Positions 1-8,987 of a stretch of DNA of 64,000 bases are shown here, piece by piece; within the stretch, counting starts at the first letter, position 1; every line of letters begins with the position of its first letter. The notes under the pieces are model-generated. The model ran no database searches, was not told where the DNA came from, and was given only the letters and a program-made list of their open reading frames with translations. The stretch covers positions 10,973,501 through 11,037,500 of the forward strand of contig BSBM01000602.1 of the NCBI GenBank assembly GCA_027924585.1, in the 5' to 3' direction. Source of the DNA: Larix kaempferi (taxonomy: Eukaryota > Streptophyta > Pinopsida > Pinales > Pinaceae). A program made the position numbers and the translations under genes.

Positions 1-480
1 ATATCTTTATCTCTCTCTAAACAACTAACCCCACCCTTAACCCCCAATCTCTCTCTCTCTAAAACCCTAACACCTCTTTCTCTCTCTCTAAATCCTAAGC
101 CCCAATATCTCTCTCTCCCTAAACCCATAACCACTAATATCTCTCTCTCTAAACTCCTAACATCCAATCACTCCGCTCTCTCTCTAAAATCCTCACCTCC
201 AAATCTCTCTCTCTCTGCCACTAAACCTATAACCCCGAATCTCCCTCTCTTTAAACCTCTAACCCACAATATCTCTCTCTTTGTCCATAAATCGCTAACC
301 TCCAATCTCTCTCTCTCTCTCTCTCTCAATCCTTAAACACCAATATCTCTCTCTAAACCACTAACCCCCAATCTCTCTCTAAACCCCGAATCCCTATTCT
401 CACACTCACTCTCTAAACCTTTAACCCTCAATATCTCTCTCCCTCTCTCTCTCTCTCTTTCTCTCTAAACACCTAAACTC

Positions 481-518
<38 letters not shown>

Positions 519-522
519 ATGC

Positions 523-554
<32 letters not shown>

Positions 555-1530
555 CTACCTATCAATTATTTATCTATCTAAATGTATAAACCCTAAACTC
601 TCTCTCTCTCTCTCTCTCTAAACCCCTGACCCCAATATTTTTAACTCTCTCTCTCTCTCTCTCAACCCCTAACGACCACTATCCCTATTTCCATATCTCT
701 CTCTTCAAACCCCTAAACCAAAATCTCTATATCTCTCTCTAAACCCCTAATCCTCTCTCTCTCTCTCTAAACCCTCAATCTACTATCTCTCACTCTAACC
801 CCTAATCCTTAATCTCTCTCTCTCTCTCTAAACCCCTAACCTCCAATCTCTCTCTCTCTCTCTCAAATCCTAACCACCAGTCTCAATCATTATATAACTC
901 TCTCTCTAAACACATTACCCCTATATCTCTATCTCTCTCTAAACCCCTAACCCCCAATCTCTAACTCTCTCTCTTAACCACTAATCCTCAATCTCTCTCT
1001 AAACCCCTAACCTCCAATCTCTCTCTCTCTCTCTCTCTCTCTAAAACCCTAAAAATCCAAATCCCTCTCTCTCTCTCTCTCTCAATCCTTAACCCCAAGT
1101 TTCTCTCTCTCCCTTTCTCTCTAAACCCCAACCACAAATTTGTCTCCCTCTGAAATTCTAATCCCCAATATCTCCATCTTTCTCTCTCTAAAGCATTAGC
1201 CCTCAATCTCTCTCTCTCTATAAACCCCTAATCCCCAATTCTCTCTCTCTAAACCCCTAACCACCAATTTCTCTATTTTTATCTCTTTGTCTCTTTCTCA
1301 AAACTCATAACCACCAATCCCTCTATCTCTCTCTAAACCATTAACCCCGGATATCTCTCTCTTTGAAAGCCTAATCCTCAATCTCTGTCTTCCTATATCC
1401 CTCTCTCTAAACCTCGAAACCCCAATCTCCCTCTCTCTCAGTAAACCCCAACCATCATTCTCTCTCTCTCTCTCTAAACAAATAACCCCACCCCAAACCT
1501 CCAATATTTCTCTTTATAAAACCCTAACAC

Positions 1531-1586
<56 letters not shown>

Positions 1587-2469
1587 GCTAACCACTAATC
1601 TCTCTCATTCCATCTCTCTCTCTCTCCAAATCCTTAACCCCCAATCTCTCTCTCTCTAAACCCCTAACACCCAATATATCTCTTCCTATCACTCTCTCTC
1701 TAAACACCAAACCCCCAATATCCCTCTCTCTCTCTAAACCCCTAACCAACATTCTATCTCATATATCTCTCTCTCTAAACCCCTAACCCTCAATCTCTCT
1801 GTCTTTCTCTCTCTCTCTAAACCACTAACCCCCAATATATATCTATCTCTCTAAACCATTAATCCCCAATCTATCCCTCTCTAAGCCTCTAAACCCCAAT
1901 CTCCATCTCTCCAAACCCCTAACCCCGAATATCTTTGTCCCTTTCTCTCTCTCTTTCACTCTCTCTTTATCTATATATATATCTATCTATATAAACCCCT
2001 AACCCTTAACCCCCAAAATCTCTCTCTCTCTCTCTCAACCCTAACCACTAATCTCCCTCTCTCTAAACTCCTAACACCCAATCGCTCTATCTTTATCTTT
2101 ATAAAGCATTAACACTCAAACTCTCACTCTCTCTAAACCATTAATCCCCAACTATCTCTCTCTCACTAAAACCCTAATACATAATATTTCTCTCCCTCTC
2201 TCTAAACCCCTAACCACCAATATCTCTCTCTCTAAACCCATAACTCCTAATCTCTCTATATATATCTCTAAACTACTAACCCCCAATATCTCTCTCTATA
2301 AACCCCTAACCCTCAATATCTCTCTTCTTATCTCCCTCTCACTCTAAACCCTGAACCCCCAATCTCCCTCTCTCACTAAACCCTAACCACCATTCTCTCT
2401 CTTTCAATCTCCCTCTCTAAACTTCTAACCACCAATTTCTTTATCTCTCTCTAAACAACTAACCCCCAA

Positions 2470-2503
<34 letters not shown>

Positions 2504-2584
2504 AGCCCCTAAAACCCTATATATATATATATTTAAGCCCCTAATCCCCAATCTCTCTCTATGCCTCCCTAAGCCACTAACACC

Positions 2585-2620
<36 letters not shown>

Positions 2621-2967
2621 CTAACCCACAATATCTCTCTCCCTAAACCCTTAACCACCATTTTCTCTCTCTCTCTCTCTAAACACCTGACCTCAATCTC
2701 TCTATATCTCTCTAGAAAACTAACCCCACCCCTAACTACCAATCTCTCTCTCTCTCTAAACCCCTAACCCCCGTTCTCTATCTCTCTCTCTCTCTCTCAA
2801 TCTAAACCTCTAACCCTCTCTCTCTCTCTCTCTCTAAACAACTAACCTCCTATCTCTCCCTGTCTCTAAACCCCTAACCCCCAATCTCTCTCTCTCGCTC
2901 GCTCTCTCTCTCTCCCTTAATCCCTAACCCCCAATCGCTCTTTCTCTCTCGCTAAACCCCTAACTGC

Positions 2968-3000
<33 letters not shown>

Positions 3001-3397
3001 AACACCTAACCCCCAATCTCTCTATCTCTTTATCTCTTTAAACAATTAAACCCATGTGACCAATAACCCCCAATTTATCCCTCTCTCTAAAACCCTAACA
3101 CCCAATCATTCTCTCTCTCTCTCTCTAAACACCTACCACCATTATCTCTCTCTCTCTCTCTCTCTCTCTCTAAACTCCTAGCCCCCAATCTCTTTACCTC
3201 TCTCTAAAACCCTAACCCCCAATCTCTCAGTCTCTAAACCCCTAAACCTCAATCTCTCTCTTCTTATATCTTCATCTCTAAACCCTGAACCCCTTATCTC
3301 TCTATCTCTCTCTAAACCCCTAACCCCCAATCTCTATCTCTCTCTCTAAACCCCTAACCTCCAATATCTCTCTCTCTCTATTCCCCTAAACCCAAAT

Positions 3398-3431
<34 letters not shown>

Positions 3432-4375
3432 AAACCCCTAACTCCCAATCTCTCTCTCTCTCCCTCTCTCTCTAAACCCTCACCAAAAATTTGTCGCTCT
3501 CTCTGGAATTCTAATCCCCAATCTCTCTGTATTTCTCTCTCTAAAGCATTAAATCCCAATCTCTCTCTCTCTCTAAAACCCTAACACCTAATCTTTCTCT
3601 CTCTCTATAAACCCCTAACCACCAATTTCTCTCTTTCTATCTCTATATCTCTCTCTCGAAACCCATAACCACCAATCTCTCTATCTCTCTTTAAACCACT
3701 AACCCCCAATATAGCTCTCTTTAAAATCCTAATTCCCAATCTTTGTCTTCCTATATCCCCCTCACTCTAAACCTTAAAACCCCAATCTCCCTCTCTCTCA
3801 CTAAACCCTAACCACCATTCTCTCTCTCTCTCTCTCTAAATCCCTGACACCCATTCTCTCTATCTCTCTCTAAATAAATAATCCCACCCCTAACCTACAA
3901 TATCTCTCTTTATAAAACCCTCTCTCTCTCTCTCAAGCACTAACCACTAATCTCTCTCATTCCATCTCTCTCTCTCTCTCTCTCAAAACCCCTAACCCCT
4001 AATATCTATATCTCTCTCCAAATTTGTAACCTACGATCTCTCTCTCTCAAAACCCCTAACACCCAATATATCTCTTTCTATTACTCTCTCTCCAAAAACT
4101 AAATCATCAATCTCCCTCTTTCTCTCTAAACCCCTGACCAACATTCTCTCTCATCTATCTTTCTCTCTAAACCCATAACCCCCAATATCTCTATCTCTCT
4201 CTAAACAACTAACCCCCAATCTCTCTCTCTCTCAGCACCTAATCCCCAATCTCTCTCTATGTATCTCTAAACCACTAACACCCAAACTCTCTATCTCTCT
4301 CTCTCTTTTTATATCTTCCTCTCTAAACCCTGAACCCCCAATCTACCTCTCTATCTGTAAACCCTGAACCACCAT

Positions 4376-4406
<31 letters not shown>

Positions 4407-4575
4407 AAACACCTAATCACTAGTCTCTCTATCTATCTAAGCAACTAACCCCAAATATATCCCTCTCCATCTATTTATTTGAGCCCCTAACCCCCAACCT
4501 CTCTCTCTCTCTCTCTCTAAATCCTTAAGCCCCAATATCTCTCTCCCTAAACCCCTAACCCTCAATCCCTCTCTC
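1..4575. repeat. CT-rich telomere-like minisatellite, copy 1
   Basis: The array alternates (CT)n runs with short C-rich blocks of the type CTAAACCCCTAACCCCCAAT, giving an irregular unit of roughly 25-40 bases. Exact plant telobox cores AAACCCTAA occur, for example at 62-70, and short (TA)n runs lie near 535-555 and 2485-2530. The minus strand is AG-rich with G-runs. It starts at or before the window edge and stops exactly where the LTR begins. Open frames in it only encode repetitive Arg-Glu strings and are not genes. It is unlike plain telomere because each unit carries a GA/CT microsatellite. The same array recurs at 30651-35315. Confidence 0.95.
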
Positions 4576-4949
4576 TGTTAGGAACCCATGTCTTTACTTT
4601 GTTAGTAGGATGTTGTTGGACGCATATGCTTTGTAAGTCGTCCCGTAGTAATTGTTGATCAATAGTTTGTGTTATTGTTGTTGGCGCATATGCTTTGTAA
4701 GTCGCCCGTAGTATTGTTGATCCATAGTTTGTAACGGCCCATGGTTTCGACCCATAGTAGTGGCGCCTAGAATTAGTATATAAGTGTGTGTTGAGACCTA
4801 TGAAGGCACCGTGAAGTTATTGTATTGAGCTTGCTCAAAGGAGGTTGCCCCCTCGAAGTGGCCTGTGATCAATACAAAAGTGATTCTGAGTTCTGTCATT
4901 TCTGCTATTTCGCGTATTCTTGTTAATTAATTGTTGCAGGTGCCTCACA
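4576..4949 (+). mobile_element. 374-bp LTR of a truncated LTR retrotransposon, copy A
   Basis: The segment begins TGTTAGGAACCC and ends TGCCTCACA, giving the canonical TG...CA ends. It is followed two bases later by a Met-tRNA primer-binding site, which fixes it as a 5' LTR on the plus strand. A TATATAA box lies at 4777-4783. Upstream of that box, a unit of about 50 bases beginning CGCATATGCTTTGTAAGTCG is present twice (4621-4670 and 4685-4732). No matching 3' LTR, gag or pol is found, so the element is a 5' remnant. Size and leader style suggest Copia, but no coding region is left to confirm this. Confidence 0.85.
4777..4783 (+). promoter_or_regulatory. TATA box of the 374-bp LTR
   Basis: TATATAA lies about 200 bases into the LTR, downstream of the duplicated U3-like unit, where a Pol II core promoter is expected. 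The same sequence is present in the second LTR copy near 35517-35523. The call rests on motif and position only. Confidence 0.5.
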
Positions 4950-4951
4950 TC

Positions 4952-4963
4952 TGGTATCAGAGC
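4952..4963 (+). other. Primer-binding site, initiator Met tRNA
   Basis: TGGTATCAGAGC is complementary to the 3' end of plant initiator methionine tRNA and lies two bases after the LTR end. This is the standard position of the minus-strand primer site and fixes the element as plus-strand. Confidence 0.9.
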
Positions 4964-5592
4964 ACTTTCTTGGGCTTGCTGGGTGAAATTTCTGCCAAAA
5001 TTTTTTTCGCATCTGTTGCAGGTTCGGATTTGGGAATAATCCCTATCCGCTTAACTGTGGGAAGTACTTGGGCATAAGCCCTAAAACTCATTGTGAGGAG
5101 TACCACAAGAACCCCGAAGTAGTTGGACCATTGACAGGACCTGCCGGCGAAAAGGGCAACGACCCCTACCTGATTGACTAGTTTCCACCCGTGAGGTAAA
5201 ACCAAGAGCTATCGTTTGTGGCAAACGGTTATCAGTTTTACTGAGCCGTGGAGTGAGGGGTACTGCCCCAATACGCATGCCGTCAGACAGCATTGGTGGC
5301 CGAGTGGAAACCCTGAACAGTTAGGAAGCCGCACATACCTGGGGTTCATATCTACCTTCAGCTGAACTATTGTCGATCACTGCTGCGCCGTTTCAGACCC
5401 ATTTTGCAAGCCGTTCCAGATCCAGCCGTTCGGCGTTGTTCCAGAATCCTTCGAACCGGAGATCCCATTCTGCAAGCACAGCCGTTGCCGCTCCCAGTCT
5501 GTAAAAAAAAAAAAAAAAAAAAAAAAAACCCCGAGTCGGAGCCAATCAAGTCTGAAAAAAAAAAAACAAAAAAAAAAAAAAAAAAAAAAAGG
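4964..5592 (+). mobile_element. Untranslated leader and A tracts of the truncated LTR element, copy A
   Basis: This is the sequence between primer site and LINE. It has no convincing coding frame; the open frames on both strands here look accidental. The last 200 bases repeat the theme GCCGTTCC/GCCGCTCC, as often seen in long retroelement leaders. Two A tracts follow (5503-5528 and 5555-5590, the second with one C). LINE sequence in opposite orientation begins right after them. The A tracts could be genomic A-rich leader, or poly(A) of a copied transcript; the sequence alone does not decide. Confidence 0.6.
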
Positions 5593-5604
5593 AAGAAGCC
5601 CTGC

Positions 5605-7645
5605 TCAAATCCTCAAAGTACCTTGTCTTTTTGCCTCCCTAAGAGCCCTGCTCAAAATCTCTGCAACCAGGAGGAAAAGTAATGGGGACAATGGACAACC
5701 TTGTCTAAGACCTCTCTCTGAGTGAAAGAAGGGGGAGGCCGCCCCATTGATAAGTACAGAGAAAGAAACCGTTGTAATACAACTCATGATCCACCTGATA
5801 AAACCAATACCAAAACCCAAATGTGTGAGAAGCATACGAATATAAAGCCAACTTACTTTTTCATGGGCCTTGGATAAATCTATTTTGAGGATAGCTCCTT
5901 TAAGCTTCTTTGTTTTGATACCGTGCAATCCTTCTTGGGCTATTCCAATAACCTCATGGATTTGTCTACCTTCCAAAAAACCAAATTTTTCTCCTGAAAT
6001 ATGTCTGGAAAAAATACATTTCAACCTTCTAGCTATGATTTTAGACACAACCTTGTAGACACAATTGCAAAGTGAGATAGGTCTAAAATCATTGAGTGAA
6101 GAAGGATTGTCATATTTGGGGATCAAAGCAATGAAGGTTGAATTGAAACAGGCCGGAATCCTCCCAGTGAGTCTTGTATCCTCCACCACCTGAAGTAGAT
6201 CCTCCCAAAGAAAATCATACAAAGCCAGGAGAAATTCGATGGACCAACCATCCGGTCTCGGGCTCTTGTCTTTTTGGAAGCTGTGTAGGGATGATTTTAA
6301 TTCTTCTTCAGAAATATCATCCATCAATGCTCGATTATCATCCTCTTCCACAAAACGAGGAAAGAGTTGTGCCACTCTGATCACCTCCGCTGATGTGGCC
6401 TGATTAGGAGCCCTAAAGAGTTCCTGAAAATGATCCACCCCCACCCTAGCCATCCCTTCAAATGAAGTTTGTGGCTCACCAAGAGCGTTATCCAGGATCC
6501 AGATAGTATTCGCACCTACCCTTCCTTTTGTGTAGGCATGAAAGAACTTTGTGTTCTCATCCCCTGCTTCCAACCAAGTCGCTCTTCTCTTAAGTTGCCA
6601 GGTTTCTTCTTTTTCGAGTAGAAGGATGTTTCTCCTTCCTTCCAACCTTACCAAAAGTTCTTTGGACTCCCGAGTTGTCAAGTCTCCTCCCTCTTCATCA
6701 TAAATCTTGGAAAGATCCTCCTCAATCAGTTTAAGTTCTATGTCCTCTCTGATTCTCTTAACATGTGCCCAGTCTTTAATAGGGCCTTTAACCCTCTTTA
6801 AATTTGTAGCAAACTGAAAGGAGGTTGAGATATTAGCCCTAGGATAGAAAGGTACCCACAGGGAATGTACCAAGGTAAAGAAGGAATCATCTTTCAACTA
6901 GGTTTTATTAAACTTTAGAGGACCAAGAGGTTTGGGAGGTTCAGGACGAAGTTCAATAAAAATAGGAAAGTGGTCAGAGGCTCCCCCCGATCCCACCCAT
7001 TGTCTCAAGAGAAAGAATTTGTCCACCAAGTGTTCCGATACTAAGAACCGGTCCAACCTCTTTGCCACCTTGCTATCGCTAGCTTGATTGTTTCTCCAAG
7101 TAGGTTTGGGTTTTAAGGGCTCAATGTCAATCAAGTTTTTATCAGCTAGTCTCTGAGAGAAAAAACCGGCCAAAGGATCATGCCGAGCCCTAGGCCCCCA
7201 AACTTCCCATTGACCCAATGAAAAGTTCAAATCACCACCCAATAGTATAGATTCCCCCCCGGAGAAGAGAATTGTTGAGTAGCACATCCCAGAAGGGGAC
7301 ATGACTTAGATAAGGTCCATAAACATTAACCAAAGTAAGGACTTCCCCTAAGTCCAAAGTCGAGAATGACAATCCAAGAATAGAATCCATCACCCAAATG
7401 TTGTGAATTTTAACAGACCTGTCGTTCCAGCCAATAGCAAGGCCTCCAAAATGACCACGAACATCCAAATTTTCAAACGACCATCCACAGAACCAAATCT
7501 CCAATCTCGCCTTCACCATCTCCCCATCGCCCATAGTTTCTTGTAGTAAAATGATGTCCGGGCAGTCTAAAGAGACCACCCTCCCGAGTGCTGATCTTTT
7601 ATGGGGCCCAACCAGACCTCGACAATTGAAGGACATAATTTTCAT
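5605..7645 (-). pseudogene. LINE ORF2: endonuclease plus partial reverse transcriptase, copy A
   Basis: The frame starts with ATG at 7645-7643, sharing its A with the ORF1 stop (TGATG). The N-terminal third is an AP-type endonuclease: FNCRG near residue 6, LLQET near 35, NVYGP near 108, GGDLNF, and the catalytic SDHFP close to its end. A one-base C insertion at about 7254-7260 shifts the frame, and a TAG at 6898-6900 follows FNKT. The RT part shows FIALIPK, DFRPISLCN, LKIDLSKAH (motif A) and RGLRQGCPLSP (motif B), then ends before motif C. In life the product nicks target DNA and reverse-transcribes the element RNA. This copy cannot, because it lacks the second catalytic Asp pair. Confidence 0.9.
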
Positions 7646-8772
7646 CAGTGACCCTTCTTCTGAGTTCGCACTACTCTAAGCGCCCGATCAATAGTCTGTT
7701 GTTTTCCTTCCAAAAGATCCAATCTAGCTTTGGATTGTGCCTTGGAGATAAAATACTTCCTCCCCCTACCTTTAGATGGCATAAATTTCCCAATTCCCAA
7801 ACCCCTAGAGGCTTGTTTGGTGGCAGAGCATAGGAAGTATCCAGAATCAGTGGATTCAGGAGGGGAAGACGGGGAAGCTTCCTCCCGAAATGTCGGGTCA
7901 GGGTCCGAATTCAGGCAGGGAGAAACCTCCTCCAGGGAGGCAGGAGGGGATTCGATGAGAAGTTTAGTACCCACATCAGATTGGGGGGTGATATTCAGAT
8001 TTTTGAGGGTCTCAACCCAATCCATCCCAGCAAGTGAAACATTATTCATATCAATTTTAATAGAAGGAGAAATGGAGGGAGGTGTAGTACCCACAAACTG
8101 TATCCCCTGAGTGTGCAGTAGCTCAGTTGGTCCGACAAAGTACTCCTCAATAGGAGCAGGAAGCTGCTCATCCTCCGAAGTAGGATCACGCACCTACTCC
8201 CTTCCAGTATCCTCCTGTACCAACAGAGAATGGGCTGGCGAAGTAGTTCCAGCTGGTGAAGTTTTTTCAATCCCATCCGACCATTTGTGGCGACCACCAT
8301 TCCTAGTCCTGAGGGGAAGTTTGCATTCTGCCACTGGGTGTCCATAAGCGTGACATCTCCTGCATCTAAAAGGGACATATTCATAGTCCAAATTTTGTAC
8401 AAAGGTATATGGGCCCCAACTAAGCTTCATATCTTCCACAAGTCCTTCTCTGACATTCAGACTAACCAAGATCCTTGCAACCTTCTTTTGTTTTGTATAG
8501 TGAGAAGAGTAATCCCCTTCCAGGTAGGTACCAAGAATGTTCCCAATACCTCTAAAGTGTCGTTCAGACCAGTAGTGTAAAGGAATCCCTGGGAGGCGAA
8601 CCCAAAATGGTACAATGTCCAAGCGTTCCCTGCTAGCATTGAACATCGGGTGCCAGGGCTTAAGTAAAACAGGGCAATGATCCCAACTCCAGTTCCGATT
8701 TAGTACCCAAAGAGCATGTTCAATCGAGAGGAAGTTAAATGCAAACCAATTTAAACACAATGCTACAAACAT
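7645..8772 (-). pseudogene. LINE ORF1: DUF4283 and zinc-knuckle protein, copy A
   Basis: The frame runs about 375 codons with one internal TAG at 8194-8196. The first ~100 residues match the C-terminal part of DUF4283, with PFWVRLPGIPLHYW as landmark. A CCHC knuckle follows, C-RRC-HAYGHPVAEC in pattern, then a basic and Ser/Pro-rich low-complexity tail ending in a Lys-rich stretch. Such proteins bind the LINE RNA in a ribonucleoprotein. The N-terminal half of DUF4283 is missing, so the ATG at 8772 is only the first Met after the break. The stop is shared with the second copy, so it predates the duplication. Confidence 0.85.
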
Positions 8773-8987
8773 GCAATTATTTCATCATTGACATGCTCCT
8801 TTAAGAAGCAACTTTTCTACAAACTATGATTTTATATCTTCCTTACAAACAAAAGGAGAAAAATATAGTTCACAGGAAGGTAAGCAATTTCATATTGATC
8901 ATTGATGACCCGGTTATATTTTTTGATGGTGCAGCCTCCATGGGACAATGTGCAGTTGGGGGAACAATCATCCTAAACCAGGATCAC
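8773..8987 (+). pseudogene. RNase H-like fragment of a retroelement, copy A
   Basis: On the plus strand, opposite to the LINE, a short frame at about 8902-8987 reads IFFDGAASMGQCAVGG, which resembles the first strand and catalytic Asp of type 1 RNase H domains found at the C-end of plant LINE ORF2 and in some Gypsy elements. It is cut off at 8988 by the Gypsy LTR. The ~130 bases before it have no recognisable coding content. It may be the 3' part of the same LINE in inverted arrangement or an unrelated element. The fragment is too short for a firm assignment. Confidence 0.4.

Larger units (their letters stand above)
5593..8772 (-). mobile_element. L1-type LINE, truncated at both ends, copy A
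   Basis: It reads on the minus strand from 8772 down to about 5593: ORF1 (DUF4283 plus zinc knuckle), then ORF2 (AP endonuclease, then reverse transcriptase). The 5' end is cut inside DUF4283, with an in-frame TGA 9-12 bases before the first ATG. The 3' end is cut between RT motifs B and C, so the catalytic FADD-type box, the 3' UTR and the poly(A) tail are missing. Stops at 8194-8196 and 6898-6900 and a one-base insertion in a C run at about 7254-7260 make it non-functional. An 11-base repeat (CCCTGCTCAAA) brackets the 3' truncation region. Confidence 0.9.

Noticed and set aside
988-1504. Minus-strand frames rich in Arg-Glu within the minisatellite
   Set aside because: They are translations of (GA)n repeats and have no real protein features.
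1-4575. CRISPR-like spaced repeats in the minisatellite
   Set aside because: Units are irregular, spacers are microsatellite, and the context is a plant nuclear genome.
5404-5682. Plus-strand Lys-rich frame over the A tracts
   Set aside because: It is created by poly(A) runs; the minus-strand frame in the LINE part has clear RT motifs.
7730-8580. Plus-strand frames opposite LINE ORF1
   Set aside because: Shadows of the ORF1 coding strand; the minus frame has DUF4283 and a CCHC knuckle.
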